Shown here: positions 1-12,900 of the stretch, in pieces
Layout: every line of letters starts with the position of its first letter
How positions within the stretch are numbered: position 1 is the stretch's first letter
Assembly (NCBI GenBank): GCA_903813345.2
Contig: CAIIXF020000010.1
Location: 16,999,181-17,063,180 of the forward strand
Direction: 5' to 3'
Origin: Owenia fusiformis
Taxonomy: Eukaryota; Annelida; Polychaeta; Sabellida; Oweniidae
Length of the DNA stretch: 64,000 nt
Notes under the pieces: generated by a model
What the model was told of the DNA's origin: nothing
The model's database searches: none
Seen by the model: only the letters and a program-made list of their open reading frames with translations
Made by a program: the position numbers and the translations under genes

Positions 1-2479
1 TTTTTAGTATGAAATTAGGTGAATAAAGGAATTAGGTTAATAAAAAAACATTAATATCTCAAAAATTGTTTATACAGGTATCTTGTATCTGTTCTGCATT
101 CTAATATATCTCCAGCAGCTGCCTCTTGTACAACGTCAACTCTCTAGTGAGAATCCATAAAAAAGCAAATTCTCAGAATTGATACTAAATCTCTTTCAGT
201 TTTGATTCTAGCCCAGACTTGACCGCTTTAAGAGTTAGTTTCGTTTCTCCAACTTGAACATGATACATCATTTTAACAAGTGTACCTTGTGCTTAGTTAT
301 TTCTGATGGCTTTGGTAAAAATACAGAGTAGGCAATTAAAATGGTACACTTTACAGCATTCATAAGATTGAATTTATGAATACATCCACAAATGTTTAAA
401 CTTTGTACACATTAATTTTCATGAAAGGTTTGAATATACTCTTTTAAATAGAATATATGTGGGTGTACCATTTTTATTTGCCCACCCTGTACATGTACCA
501 ATTTTCCTCACAAGAACAGTGTTTTATAAAAGTGGCCCTGATTAAATACAAGCTGCCTGGGTTCATGATTGCGTAAATTTCTAGATAATTATTCACAATA
601 AAGAAAATTTTAGCATTATAACTTGCATTACTGATAGATTCTTATCCATTTTTCTAAAAACAAGCAGCTTAAGAAGTTTTTTGATATATTGGGTAATAGA
701 CAATTAATTAAGAAAATTAAAAGGCAAGAGATTCACCTCTTAAATGAGCATTTTTCTAGATTATGTGATGCAGGGGTATTTTATTATCAGAGTTAAAAGA
801 TGACATAGTTTAATTTTATGGGGCTTTAGTGCCCTCCTCCACCAAACAAAAAATGGAACATTGTATTTTGACCTAGTCTTTATTTAGGTCTTCGATGTTT
901 GTTTATTGAAATCTAAGTATAACATAACATTTCACATCTGTAACCTTTTTAAGAACATTTTCATGAGCTCACATGTTCCAGTAGTTTTGAATTATATTAT
1001 TTTGGCTTCTGAATGTAAAGATTCAATTTGTTTTGGTTGATCTTGGAAAGAACATTAGTTTTGAGATAAGTTTCTATTTTCAGTAGAAAGTTGCATAAAA
1101 ACAATATTCTTTAAGCAAGCATGGCTGGAGAATTAAACATATTTTATGTTGTGCAACTGCTCCTACAAATGATTTGGCTGTTAATATCTTAACTGGATTA
1201 TTCGTATTCGAAAAATTGTGGCTGATGATATGACTTAACTTTCAAATTGATAGTTTTAAAGGGAGGCAATGAATTTGACTATTTTTCATCCTGGTGTAAT
1301 AGTTTTCTATGAATGGATACATAGTATGACTATGATTTTTCCTTTTTAGCTCAAAATACCTATATTAATACCATATTTTAACAATCATCAATTTCAGCCT
1401 CAAAAACTGCACGAAATTAATTTTTACCAACTAAATATTATTAGTTTGGTCATAAAATCAACAAATGAACTTTTGTAACTTTAGAGTCAGAATCTAGCAG
1501 CTGGTGGAGCATGTGACAGTTTTGCAGAGTAAACAGTGATGACTGTCAACAACTCTGAAATAAACATATCAAAACAATTTTGTGCATTTCCCAACAAGAG
1601 CCTAGTTCTAAATATTTCATTCAATTAAACCTCAAATGAGATCATTTCTCAAAGAAAAATAAATTCTGACCTCATTTCATGACGTTACTTTGATACGTTA
1701 AATTGTTTGTTGAGTAAAATGTTTGTTGGTGTCAGTTTATGAATGGAATGTGACGTGTTCAACTTAATGTGCAAGTCACTGCACTTTATTTATACGTGGA
1801 TACAGTAGAGCTATGAGTCATGAATTTTCAAAAAATTCCCCTATGTCAGAATGACCTTTAGAAACTTAAAGGTCATGACATTTTAGTGTAAATAGGATGT
1901 TGTTTACTTAATGTTTAAATTGTCTTAAAAATGAATGATGGACCTTGCTGTTTTAACAATGTTAAGCATACAACAATTAAACATTGTTTCTGTTTCACAA
2001 ATCTGGAAATCTATTTATAATTAGGGGAGGACCCAATAAGAAACAAGAAAAAATTCAAGCCCATTTTTAGAAGGCACGGCTAAAAAATAATTGACTTATT
2101 TAGGAAAAAATATAGAAAGAATATCTATTTCTTTTCTCAGAAGATATTATCTCAATGCTTTTAACACTTTTAGCTAAAAATTCATGCAAAAAGTGCTCAA
2201 ATTGGTGAAAAACTGCATGGTTTGGAAGACTTTCTGGCTCCCCCATCTACGGGCCTGATATATGCTAAATGGAAGAAATCCAACAATATTTGGCATTTAT
2301 TTTAAATCTTTTTTTGCAAAATACAGGACATGTTTATATTTGTATATACTTCATGAAATCATTACTTGAGATGTAAGATCTGACTTTGCTGGTCGAGGCA
2401 ACTCTATCAAAGCTCATTTCAGAAAATCCAGGCTCACGCCACTAAATAAAACTTACTTTCTACACATCTGTTATTATAG
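1..2479. other. Upstream/intronic sequence of the BCL3-like gene
   Basis: No coding exon is recognised here. The stretch ends at a clear splice acceptor (polypyrimidine-poor TTATTATAG at 2471-2479), so at least its right part should be an intron of the ankyrin gene that follows. The only structured item seen is a short TA-flanked transposon at 322-491. Earlier exons of the ankyrin gene must lie left of the window or be too short to recognise. Confidence 0.5.
322..491. mobile_element. Short mariner-like MITE with TA target duplication
   Basis: Inverted ends of about 28 bases face each other: CAGAGTAGGCAATT... from 324 and the complementary ...TTTGCCCACCCTG ending at 489. Each is bordered by TA (322-323 and 490-491), which fits TA-targeting Tc1/mariner-type non-autonomous elements. 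The same end (CAGAGTGGGCAA) recurs at 41533 and its partner at 42143, so this is a family. There is no coding capacity. Confidence 0.65.
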
Positions 2480-2725
2480 GATGGTAAAAGCGGAAGGAGC
2501 CCAATATTCTATGCAGTAGAGGCCAACCAACAGCATTTAGTGGAGATGTTGCTTCAGGCGGGATGTTACGTCAACCTGCAGAATTACTCAGGGAACACGC
2601 CTCTCCATTGCGCTAGTGGGCATGGTTTCTCTAACCTTATACAGATGTTAATGAAGTATGGGGCAGATCCCTACGTTAAAAACCATTCTGGAGACTCTTG
2701 TCTCTCTTTAGCCAAAACGAAACCA
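2480..2725 (+). CDS. BCL3-like gene: ankyrin-repeat exon
   Basis: This 82-codon exon is flanked by TTATTATAG| and |GTAAGTGAA and is phase 0 at both ends. It encodes one full ankyrin repeat, most of a second, and a capping segment ending LAKTKP. A reading frame that runs on past 2725 is intronic and stops soon after. Confidence 0.8.
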
Positions 2726-5716
2726 GTAAGTGAATTATACGAATATTAATTGAGATAATTACTTGAATTATTTTGATTTTGATCAATGGAATGATTGAAA
2801 TATACACCATGTATTTGATTATTTTGATTCATATTTTAGATATACAGTACATGTACATGTATAAGATTATTTAACACAAGTTTAATTATTGCATGTGATG
2901 AGAGCAATTTGTGATAATATTATAATACATGAACAATCTAATTTCCTTTTTCAGGCATTTGAAGCAATGCAGAAACCCACTAGCCCTGTCCAACCATTGT
3001 GGCACTCTCCCTCTCAAGCAACAGGCTCCAGCGCCCCTAGCAACCCTGGGGTTCGCATGAAGCCAGCTCCAATCCAGGTCCAGATCGCCCCAAGGATTAA
3101 TTTCCTGGTGAACAAGATGTCTTCGTATCCCTTACTCAGCATGGCTATCAAACCACAAGAGCAGAAAGAAGTGCCTATCAAACCTAAAGCATCTTCTAGT
3201 GCCAGGTCATCACCAGCCATGAGTGATATATCAGAACGAAGCCTTAGAATCGATGAATCCCCAACAAGTGACATCACGAGCACAAGTAGAGACGAAACAC
3301 CTGGCGTTGATAATGCCGAAGATGGTAAACCAATTAAAGAGGGAGCTAAAAAGCAGAGAGCAAAACGGAAAAAAGATAAGGTTAAAAATGCTTCTAAGGA
3401 TAAGGTTTCTAAGAATATACGGGATCGATTATCTCAAAATGAAAATATGTCATTGCCACTTTCTCAACCGCACCAAGGCAACGAAAACATTGTACAAGGC
3501 CTAGCAGCATATCTTCAGAGAGGAGGTGGAATGGGACCAGCAGCAACAGCTAAACTTCCCATCCCAGCTACCAATTCTGGGAATGCGATACCTCCACTAA
3601 GACTGCCTGTAATCTCAGCAGGGAATATGCAAGCAATATTAGCAATGATGCAACAGGGACAAATTCCACCAGCTGTTGCCGAAACAATTAAGAAAGCACT
3701 CACAAAACAACAAGAACAACCCTTTACACTGACATCAGAGTCAAATATTACGATGACACCATCAAGTACTTTAACATCCAAATCAACAACTGCCTCTATG
3801 GACCCTAAATTTCAAGAGGATGGGGTTAAGGTTGGAAATGTAAGTGTAAAAACTGAGCCATTGACACCAGATGAGGATAAAGGTTCTGAAGTTGAGAAAT
3901 TACAAGCTGCCACTGCTGCTCATATTAAATCAATCAAGGCACAACAAGCTGCAGGTACATGTAATATATTTCATAGTATAATATTTAAATTTGACAATAT
4001 TCATATAATTATATTACTCTATTTTTATTTTTTGTATAATATTTATATGTACAGCTCACTGGCCAACCAATTACAGAATAATTGTAGAATTTAAGTGTTT
4101 TAATATCATCGAGTTAGACATTTATATTTTTGCAATGCTACTAGATCTTGCTCGTGCTTATGGATAATCTATTAGACTTTGATTGTTTATTCAATTCAAT
4201 TCAATTTCTTTATAATTACCATCTCATGTAATAATCTATTGACCAATAATATCCTGCACCACAATTTTTTGTGTTAAAGCTAAACACTATTTTTAACTGT
4301 GATACTATTTCAGGTATGATGTGCAGTGCCAATATGACAGCACAAAACCCAAATGTAAATCTATCTGTGATGAATCCACTGACTTTACACCTCAGAAACC
4401 AATTGGCCACACAAGCACAATTGCAGCAAATACCAGGCACAAACAGTCACAATCTTCAAATGTTGAAACAGGAGCAAGAAGTGGCGCAAGACTTGTCTAT
4501 GAAAAAAACAAGAGATTTAACTGAGGACTATGGGAACTCTAGGCATAAAGAATTAATTGAGTCAGGTCGTACAATTAATTTAACTAAATCAGGTCGAACA
4601 ATGGATTTGACTGAGTCAGATCGTACAATGGATTTGACCAAGGCAGGTCATACAATGGAGTTGACTAAATCAGATCGTACAATGGATTTGACTGAGTCAG
4701 GTCGAACAATGGATTTAACTGAATCAAATCGTACAATGAATTTGACCGAGTCAGGCCATACAATGGATTTGACTAAATTGAATCAAATAAAAAATGTAAC
4801 TACAATGAGTAGTACTATGAATTCAACAAATCAGGTTAGTTCAACAAACTTATCAAAACTGAATGATGGTACAAGTTTAAATGTGCCAGATCTGAGTAAA
4901 CATTCGATGGAGCAAGGTCATTCAAAGGATTTAACTAAAAAGGATACCACTAACACAGTTGCTACGTCTGATTCAACACCAACAATAAAAACAACTGATT
5001 CAAATGTTTCTGATTTGATAAAAAGAAATCATACAATGGATTTGACTGCGGCAAGTGCAACCATAGATTTAAGTACAGTAAAACCACATGCAGAGTTAGC
5101 TTTGGTAGACCCAACTGTCATAGATCGAAAATTGAATTCATCAAGCATTGAACCTCAGTGTTTGGAGAGAAGGACTGCTGAATCTAAAGAGGATGATAAT
5201 AAATCTAAAATGAATACAAGACATGAAGCTCACAATGATAAACTAGCAGCAAATACCCCAAATATACAAAACAAAACTGGAGCAAATATGAAAATTAATG
5301 GAAATAAAAACGTAACTGAAGGCAGTTCAAATGAAATGCTGAATGTTCAACGAGTACATAAACCGAGTCTTGACAATGAATGTCATTCCAGTCCAGACTC
5401 TACTACTAATAATGAACAAACAATTAATCCTAGCAAGGAGCGCAAAGAGGAACTAACACAATATGACTCTGAAATTGTAAGCAGTTCGGAACAGACCATA
5501 AAAAAAATAGACAGGTGGGTTGTCACCAAAAACCTTGATCACATAAAAGCTGCTGATGATACACGTCGTGACTCTACTGAGCATGAGGAGAGTGGAACTG
5601 ATTTAGACGATTTACCAGGTGACTTAGTACTTGAAATTTCAGAGCCAGAATCTGAAAGTTTACACCAGTCTGATTTTGCTGTGATGAAAAAGAGCTATCG
5701 GTCCCCTTCACAGTAG
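2480..5716 (+). CDS. BCL3/nuclear IkB-like ankyrin protein, 3' part (exons 2480-2725, 2955-3954, 4314-5716)
   Basis: Three exons join in frame (phase 0, then phase 1 giving a Gly codon at 3954/4314) and encode the last 882 residues. Exon 1 gives two ankyrin repeats (SGRSPIFYAVE..., SGNTPLHCASGHG...GADPYVKN). Their spacing and sequence resemble the C-terminal repeats of BCL3 and IkB-zeta, nuclear co-regulators that bind NF-kB p50/p52 dimers on DNA. Exon 2 starts AFEAMQKP, is Pro/Ser-rich, and carries a basic cluster (KKQRAKRKKDKVK, near 3349-3390) that could be a nuclear localisation signal. Exon 3 is Ser/Thr-rich and low complexity, has a decapeptide repeat (4552-4785), and has an AQDLSMKK segment near 4485-4508 resembling a CtBP-binding PxDLSxK motif with Ala for Pro. 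The tail is far longer than in vertebrate BCL3. The family is fairly sure; orthology is not, because the first ankyrin repeats are outside the window. Confidence 0.75.
2955..3954 (+). CDS. BCL3-like gene: Pro/Ser-rich exon with basic cluster
   Basis: The acceptor is TTTTTCAG| at 2954 and the donor GCAG|GTACAT at 3954, leaving phase 1. The exon encodes 333 residues with a lysine/arginine-rich cluster in the middle and a Met/Gln-rich stretch (MQAILAMMQQGQ). The open frame continues into the intron to 4094, but that extension is AT-rich, hydrophobic and unlike the exon. Confidence 0.75.
4314..5716 (+). CDS. BCL3-like gene: terminal coding exon
   Basis: The acceptor is CTATTTCAG| at 4313. The split Gly codon (G from 3954 plus GT) restores the frame into MMCSANMTAQ. 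The exon encodes 467 residues, polar and probably disordered, ending in an acidic stretch (near 5580-5660) and the stop TAG at 5714-5716. It holds the decapeptide minisatellite described separately. Confidence 0.75.
4552..4785 (+). repeat. Coding minisatellite: decapeptide TMDLT(E/K)SGR
   Basis: About eight to nine 30-base units in frame encode variants of TMDLTESGR, for example TMDLTESDR, TMDLTKAGH and TMELTKSDR. Two stray copies occur further on (HTMDLTAA, TIDLSTV near 5030-5080). The array shows codon-level drift but strict 30-base spacing, so it is kept in frame. Confidence 0.85.
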
Positions 5717-5977
5717 TAATACTTTAAAGGCCCTATGTAGATTTTAAATCACTTCGACTTATATTTAGATATTTAGAAAAGATTCATGTTGAAAACAATG
5801 TCAACTAAGTTGCATGGCGTTACCTTGTTACATAACATTTTGAGATTTACATTAATTAAAATTAAATGTCATTTTATTGTTGGTATAATTTGAACTCAAT
5901 TTAATGAATTCTTTTCAGTGATGTTCAAAATAATCTGCTTCAAAATGCATTTTTGAAAAACAAGGATATAAGCAACC

Positions 5978-5983
5978 AATAAA
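5978..5983 (+). promoter_or_regulatory. Candidate polyadenylation signal of the BCL3-like gene
   Basis: AATAAA lies 262 bases past the stop codon at 5716 and is the first clear hexamer after it. Position and sequence are the only evidence; other AATAAA hexamers occur later in this AT-rich stretch. Confidence 0.35.
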
Positions 5984-6599
5984 AACAATCATTGACAAGT
6001 GTTTCAGTCACTGAAGTTAGAAAAAAAACATAGATAAAACATATTTTCAAACTTTACATGCATTGGAGGAATATTGAGCATAAAAATACTGTCAATGGGC
6101 TCTTTCCCATTCCAAATTTTTCATCCAAAAATTTGAGATATTTAATCATATTGCATGAAACTAATTGAAGATTTAAGTTTCTAAATGTCCAAAAACTAAG
6201 ATTTAAATCAGAAATGCCATTTTTCTGCATTCTGAATAACTATTGTTTCATCAACTATATGTTGGATCATTATAGGTTTCTGACAAATTTTATGCAGTCA
6301 GTTTTACCTTTGATAATGTTCTGTTGGAATGCCATTGCTTTGTATGCCATATATCATTGGATCAAAATGTTATTGAATTATTGAAATTGTTATAGTTTCT
6401 CAAATAATACAGAAAAAATATAAGGGCCTCGAAAGATGTTGCCAACTTATGAAATACAGACTTTCTACAAAGATTTCTATATTTTACTTGAATATAATTG
6501 AATGGTGTACTATTATATTATTAGTACATTGATTGTATTGAATTCGGTGTAGTTGATTTGTTGAATTTCTGCACCCTTATATTTATATATTTATCCTTA

Positions 6600-6736
6600 T
6601 AGGCCCAGGAACATGTATAATTAATGCAAAATCAGTTTGTCCAATATGAGATGACAGACTGTCGCCTTAGAAATTTTTATATGCAGATAGTTTGGACAAA
6701 CTGGTTTTGCATTAATTATACATGTTCCCAGGCCTA
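6600..6736. repeat. Short inverted-repeat element
   Basis: TAGGCCCAGGAACATG at 6600-6615 is matched by its near complement ending at 6736. The complementarity runs inward for about 45 bases on each side (through ...AAACTGG/CAGTTTG...), leaving a loop of about 40 bases. It looks like a small non-autonomous transposon; target duplications were not resolved. Confidence 0.6.
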
Positions 6737-8031
6737 TGTTTATCTTTATAAGGATGACTGTTAATAAAGGTAGTGTCCTTAATGCAGGAGAATAACCTGT
6801 TAAATATTGCATACTGTTATCGATTATTGCTGAACATGTATAATTGTACAGCCTGCTTATTATAGTAAAACATATTGTTATGTAAAATTACAATTGCTTG
6901 TGTGATTTGAACTTAATGATGCTTTTTGACCTCATGTTCAGTACACCATTTGAACGTGAAAAATGGCAAATATGTACTACATTGTACTATACTATACATA
7001 TAGTATATAAAACTCTCCTCCCTTTCTGACTGCGATGGGGCAATTGCAGATTAGTATCCTTCTTAAACTTGAGATTTTTTGTGGGCCTATTTTGCTCAAA
7101 TAAATACAAAATAGCTTATTTGTCAAAATAAAAATTTATTTTTCTGTGTAGTTTTTCTTGTTAAGTATCAAGAAATTCAAAACGGTCTTGAACTAATTTA
7201 CCCTGCATATCCAAAATTTTGATGACACGGTTTATGTCGTGCTAGCTCACACCCCTGCCCAGACATACACAGTCGCCCATCAAGACGACAACAAAATAGC
7301 GCTTGGAAAAGTAGCGATGAAAGATTTGAGATCTCAAGATAGAAAGAGTCTAATTTTTGATATCATTACCAAATATTCTTCTATAAATTATGGCATTTTG
7401 ATAAGTTCATAAAGCCAGTCAAGAATGGAATATGTTATAATTCTCAAAATCATTTCATTTGTTGCCTTCCTTAGGGAACACGATTGCACTGAACGAATGC
7501 TAGGAGATTAGAAAGGTATCCAGAGCTATCCTAAAGACCATAGGAAGATTTAGTACTCTGGTGAGATAAATAGAAACCTAATCAAAGATCAATGGCCTAA
7601 AACAGAAACTATGGATGGATGTGTTTTAAAATATGCCAAAAATTTAACGGCAACTGTCCTACATAAGTACATATTGCCATAGCATTATCTTTAAATGATT
7701 CAATAAGAACAACATTTTCCAATACAACCTTCAATAAAAAAAACGAGAACATCATTCTTAGGATCACAAATAAGACTTTTTATTTTGATTCTTCATGTAG
7801 CCATACATGTAATACAGTAAATATAGTTTCCCGCATACAGTATTAGGTATAATGATGATAAAAATATGGACAGTTTTGGCTCATCATTTGTTTGGAAATG
7901 TGAGTAACTTTCTTAGAAGTTTGTGAAAATATTAAAATATGTTTGCTCACAACATTATTATACTTAGACTAATTTTCTTAAAATTCAGATTTTACAACAT
8001 ATGAAAATTACTACTGTACCACTGGTGTTTA

Positions 8032-8416
8032 ACACAACCCAAACATACTACTCCGTAACGTTAAGATCATGATACATGTACATCTATGGAGGTTTGGTAA
8101 GTTTTTAAGATCATTTAGAAAGGTTTGTTTAAAGATTTCAGTCCATTTGTCAAACTATTTTACTTCTATGTAACAAAAACATTGTAATAACATCACACCA
8201 GAAGATACTTAATGAGACAGGTGTTATGTTATCATGATGATTTTATTTCGTAGAAGTAAAACAATTTGACAAATCGACTGAAATCTTTTAACAAACCAAT
8301 TCTAATATTACATTTTACCAATCTCCAATATGAATAAAATTCTACTCACACCATTTGTGGTTGACAAATATATGTTTCATGATCTTAACGTTACGGAGTA
8401 GTATGTCAGGTTGTGT
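8032..8416. mobile_element. Palindromic non-autonomous element
   Basis: The outer ends are ACACAACC (from 8032) and GGTTGTGT (to 8416). The following CATACTACTCCGTAACG is complementary to the segment near 8390-8404, and the arms stay recognisably complementary almost to the centre near 8200. There is no reading frame of note. The arms have diverged, so it is an older copy. Confidence 0.6.
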
Positions 8417-8504
8417 ATAGTGTTGTGCTTTAGGAAAAAACTTGATATACTTGCAGACCATGATCCCAATATTTTATTGAATACACATAATAATGCAAAA
8501 TAGA

Positions 8505-9230
8505 ACACCATGAATCAGATTAAATCAATAATACAAGTATAGGACTGTCTCTTTAATTAAAAAACACCATACCATCAATTAGATGAAATATTTGTTTATC
8601 CTGATTTATGACTTCTACACACATACAATATTTTTTCAGCTGGATAAATAGACTAGTCAAATATATAATAAATATAATAAACAAGACATATATAAACAAT
8701 AACTAAACATAGATACAGTGCATATCAATATTCACATTTTATCATTAAAATTAAGGAATAAATAATTTGTTAATAATTTGACATTCTGTCCAACTCGTGC
8801 TGAAATGAAATAACCAAACTTGCTGCCATTTTCGCTGTTCCAAAGTGTGTCATCATAATACAACATAATACAATACATGTACATAGTTTCCTGGAAGCAG
8901 ATCAAATACAGCACAGTCGTGCATCTATGGAGAAATAGAGTATGTTCTATATTGGCTATGTTGTATTCTGATTGGTTGAGAAATTCAATAAGAGCATGGT
9001 CATGTTTGAATCTGATTTAAATCATTAAAACAAGTAAAGGATTGTCTCTTTGACGTCATGAAAGGATTCATCATCTGCTTCAAACATTTCTCAATCAAGA
9101 GTTATGACTTCTACACAATACAATATTTTTTCCGCTGAATAAATAATCAAAAATGTAATAAATATAATGTATGACTAGACATATAAACAATAACACAGAT
9201 ACAGAGTATATCAATAATCACGTTTGTGGA
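8505..9230. repeat. Diverged direct duplication, about 230 bases, offset about 500
   Basis: The segment from about 8505 to 8740 recurs at about 9003 to 9230. Shared landmarks are GACTGTCTCTTT / GATTGTCTCTTT, TATGACTTCTACACA and ATAAACAATAAC in the same order. It may be two copies of one unknown repeat. Confidence 0.55.
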
Positions 9231-9811
9231 TTGCACACAATCAATATGTTAATTCTGATTGCACACAGCCACTACTAGAAATATAATATTATACTAGAAA
9301 TCCAGTTATACACGTACTAAAAACTATCGAGTTAAACAGTTTGTAGAGTAAAACCTGTTTATTCGAACATCTCTCTCATATGAACACCTCTAAATGTGAT
9401 ACTTTTTCTCTGTCCCAGTTTTGTATTCTTCAATTGACTATCATGTTTAGAAGACTTGAAATGTGAACACTTTTCTCAGTCCGAATTGTTATCTCCCATT
9501 GATTCACATAAACCTTGAAATGTGAACACCTGCGAATGTGAACAATTTTGACCAATTCCAGTGGCATTCAGATAAGACAGATTTTTCTGTAAACTGTCTT
9601 TCCTACAGGCATGAGACATTTTACTAACTCCATATTGTGCATGTACTAAACAACATCCATTCAAAATGTTTATGAAAAAATGTCTCAAACATTGATAAAA
9701 GTAGAGATCTCAAATCTTCCAATCTTAGATCCTATTGCAAGTCAATTTGATTTTGTGCTTGAGTTCTGAAGAGCTTAGGTTGTGGATTAGAGCATTTTTG
9801 ACTATCTGTCA

Positions 9812-9925
9812 CTAGTTGTCATTTTCCTTGTTGCCAAGAGACCTGTTGCTAGGCATGAACCCAAAGCACTCTATATCTGCCTGTTCCAGATTCTCTGACC
9901 AGTCACCGACATCAATCTCAGGAAG
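9812..9925 (-). CDS. Perilipin terminal coding exon
   Basis: The acceptor GTATTTCAG| is followed in phase 0 by LPEIDVGDWSENLEQADIEC..., ending SLGNKENDN and stop TAG (9814-9812). Joining exon 9 directly to this exon gives the 469-residue protein. The short polar tail is plausible for a perilipin C-terminus but is not itself diagnostic. Confidence 0.7.
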   Translation of the reverse strand, partial: LPEIDVGDWSENLEQADIECFGFMPSNRSLGNKENDN

Positions 9926-12900
9926 CTGAAATACAAATGGAAATTAATATAATTTGTATGTAGCTGTATAATTTATAACAATAATTCTAGACCCAAGAAG
10001 GCATTGACATGCAAAATGTCACCACCTGCTATTTGTTGCATACAACGACCATCACTACCGAATACCTTACACTAACCACAAAAAAAGTTGGAGACTATAA
10101 CAATATGTCGCCACTTTTGATGGTGACATAATTTTGACACATTTAACATGTCAGATTAAAAAAATAAATGAAAAATTAGGGATATTATCAACATTACTAG
10201 ATTATAAGGAAATTCAAATGAATTCATCGAGACAGCAAACCATCTATCCATTGTACAATGTTGCAGTGTAATGACAGGTGAAGAAACCATAATCAAGTGG
10301 TCACATAATAGTCACATAATTTAGTAGTCACATATAGTCATGTAATTAAGTAGTCACACAATCAAGTAGTCACCTAATTAAGTAGTCACATTAACTTCTT
10401 GATTCCTGCAGGTGAGACAGGTTTAAATCTCTCTTTCAAAATATTATAGATTAGGGCAAAGGTAATATTTTGTTTGATTTAAATAATTATTTCTGAAATA
10501 GTTATATGCAACTCTCAAATGTACCAATGGAACTTAAAGCACACACAGCAACATAAAAATAATTGTTTGTTTTTATTTATTGACAAAACTTCCGTAAATA
10601 AATAAATAAATTAATGCCCATATGTATTTCGCAGCAGGTTCAATGCTTGATTAAAACATGGAATTTTTGTATTTCACGCATGTACTTAAATAAAATAGAC
10701 AGGAAACAATGACTGTCATAATTGAGATTTTAAAAATTGCTGGCTTGCTAGATATAATTTATTGATCTACTTTGTTAATTTTATAATGGTCGTTTTTTAT
10801 ACAAATGACAGTCTATGACAATAGACACAAACATATATCAAACTGTACATGTGGCAATAGGCTACAATAATTTAACTTATGTTTCAGAGTATTTTGTTTT
10901 AGTATAAGGGTGAGACTATCATTTTATGTTGACAGGTGAAAGAGGCTCTCTCAGGGTGCTTGTTTTGGGCTTTCAAACTGAGGCAAAGTACCTCATTCTA
11001 ATTTGCTGAGGCTTCTTTTGCCTCCCTCGAAGAGACATAATCAACTCACAATATCTTAAGCAAAAAAATATTCAAATATTTAGATTTAGACAAGATATAC
11101 GAGATTTCCTGAAAATTTCAGTATTTTCAGAATCAAAAAATCAGTATTTATCCTGTTATTCTCAGCTATAAATCTGGTAATCCTCCTGTATCTTAATCCT
11201 CGTTTATTTTTACTCATTGGAATAAATGTTGGATAATATGTGAAACATTTATCTATTTCCCCAAGCCTTATTCTAGAGAACTGTTGATACAGGTGCATGT
11301 ACATGCAATAGAGAGATTCACCCATACTGATCAAGTAGTGACAATAAGTTGTCTGCTAAAATACTTATAATTGGACTAAACGTCTGTATCATGGCTTCTT
11401 ACAATATTGTCGTGATTTTACTCACAATCATGGCAGTTTTCATATTCTTCAAGATTCTAACAAGGCCTGAGTCAATTGAGAGTGCACGCAAAAGCAATGT
11501 TGCAAGACCACATCCAAAGAAGGTACATAAAACAATTCATCATCAGACACAAAAACAACAAAAAGAACCGATTATCAGTGGGGCCGGGAACCAGTTCATG
11601 ATTATAGATACAGATGGGACTAAGATTTACGCTGATATTGATGAAAGCAATAACCTTATATTCAAGAATTCAGAAGATGAGAAAAAATTCCATGAAGCAA
11701 TAAAAGTAAAACTCAACTCAGCTAATTAGAGATATCAAGACTTTCATAGACAGTCATATAATAAAATATAGTGGATTATGGATTACATTGGAGTAAACTG
11801 ACGCTGACATTCAATTTGAATGGGATTGATAGATATCAAATGAGTAACTGCCTGAAATATTGAAAAGAAACTTGAAATATATCACCAATACATGTAGGCC
11901 TATACTATCTTAGGAATTAATTTTGAAGCACAAAGACTCTGTACTAAGGAAAATAACACATCTGAGACCAGCCTTTATTTGAGAATGTTACTGGTATGAA
12001 TCAAACATTGGATGAAGGGATAAATGCAGGTTCAAAGATAATCTAACCTGAACATCCCATAAGACAAACATTGAATATTACCACTCTCCGAAGGGACATT
12101 ATGATAGCTTCATTAAGGTATACAATTACAAAATATTTGATGAATCCACCATGAACCATTGGAGTAAAGCATGCCATGTGTTACAGAAAGTTGGAGATTA
12201 GTCACCACTTGTTAATTTGGTGAAATTAAAGGTATACAATTTCAAAATAACTGATGAATCCACCATGAACCATTGTAGTAAAACATACCATGGTGTTCGG
12301 TTACCAACCACCAATCCCACAGATGGGGTTTTCTGCATGCAGACTGTGATCTCTGATTAGCACATTTTGACCCACTGGGAATAACTGAATAACATGTATG
12401 AAGCATACTCTCGTATCAGGACAATTTTTTATTACTAATTGATACATTAGAGTGAAGTATGTGTTCATGTAAATGTGTTCAGTAAATCATAAATATCTTG
12501 AGCACAACACAAATGATATTCTTTATATATTTCTGTCAAAATGGAATATATAACAATATCAAGCAATGAGACCACAAGGTAATCACAGATTGAATAATTT
12601 TTGTGTGGCCAAATTAAATTAAATTTTGGGTAGAATGTAGTTATCTTTCAGATGTACAGGTATATTATATTAATAAACTGGGCTTGACAATTGTATGACT
12701 TATTGATGATAAAATATAAGAGTTGTATAATCATATTATACATGTATACTTATCTGGTTGTTTTTTTTACTTGAGTATGATATCGTGAAATGGCAGCATT
12801 GATATAAATAATTTCATATTTCAAACCTCAATAATGCATTAATATGACATTAGATGTCATCACATTGTTACTATCTAGTAGTTTATTACAAATGATTCTA

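Larger units (their letters stand above)
5717..9811. other. Intergenic region between convergent genes
   Basis: The + strand BCL3-like gene and the - strand perilipin gene converge here, so both 3' untranslated regions lie inside. No convincing coding exon was seen. It contains two palindromic repeats (6600-6736, 8032-8416), a diverged direct duplication (8505-8740 with 9003-9230), and at 9350-9560 a diverged 'gaacac' rich segment similar to the MITE at 13437-13614. Confidence 0.6.

Noticed and set aside
3955-4094. Extension of the BCL3-like frame past 3954
   Set aside because: A GT donor at 3954 and an AG acceptor at 4313 join in phase; the extension is AT-rich and encodes an unlikely hydrophobic tail.
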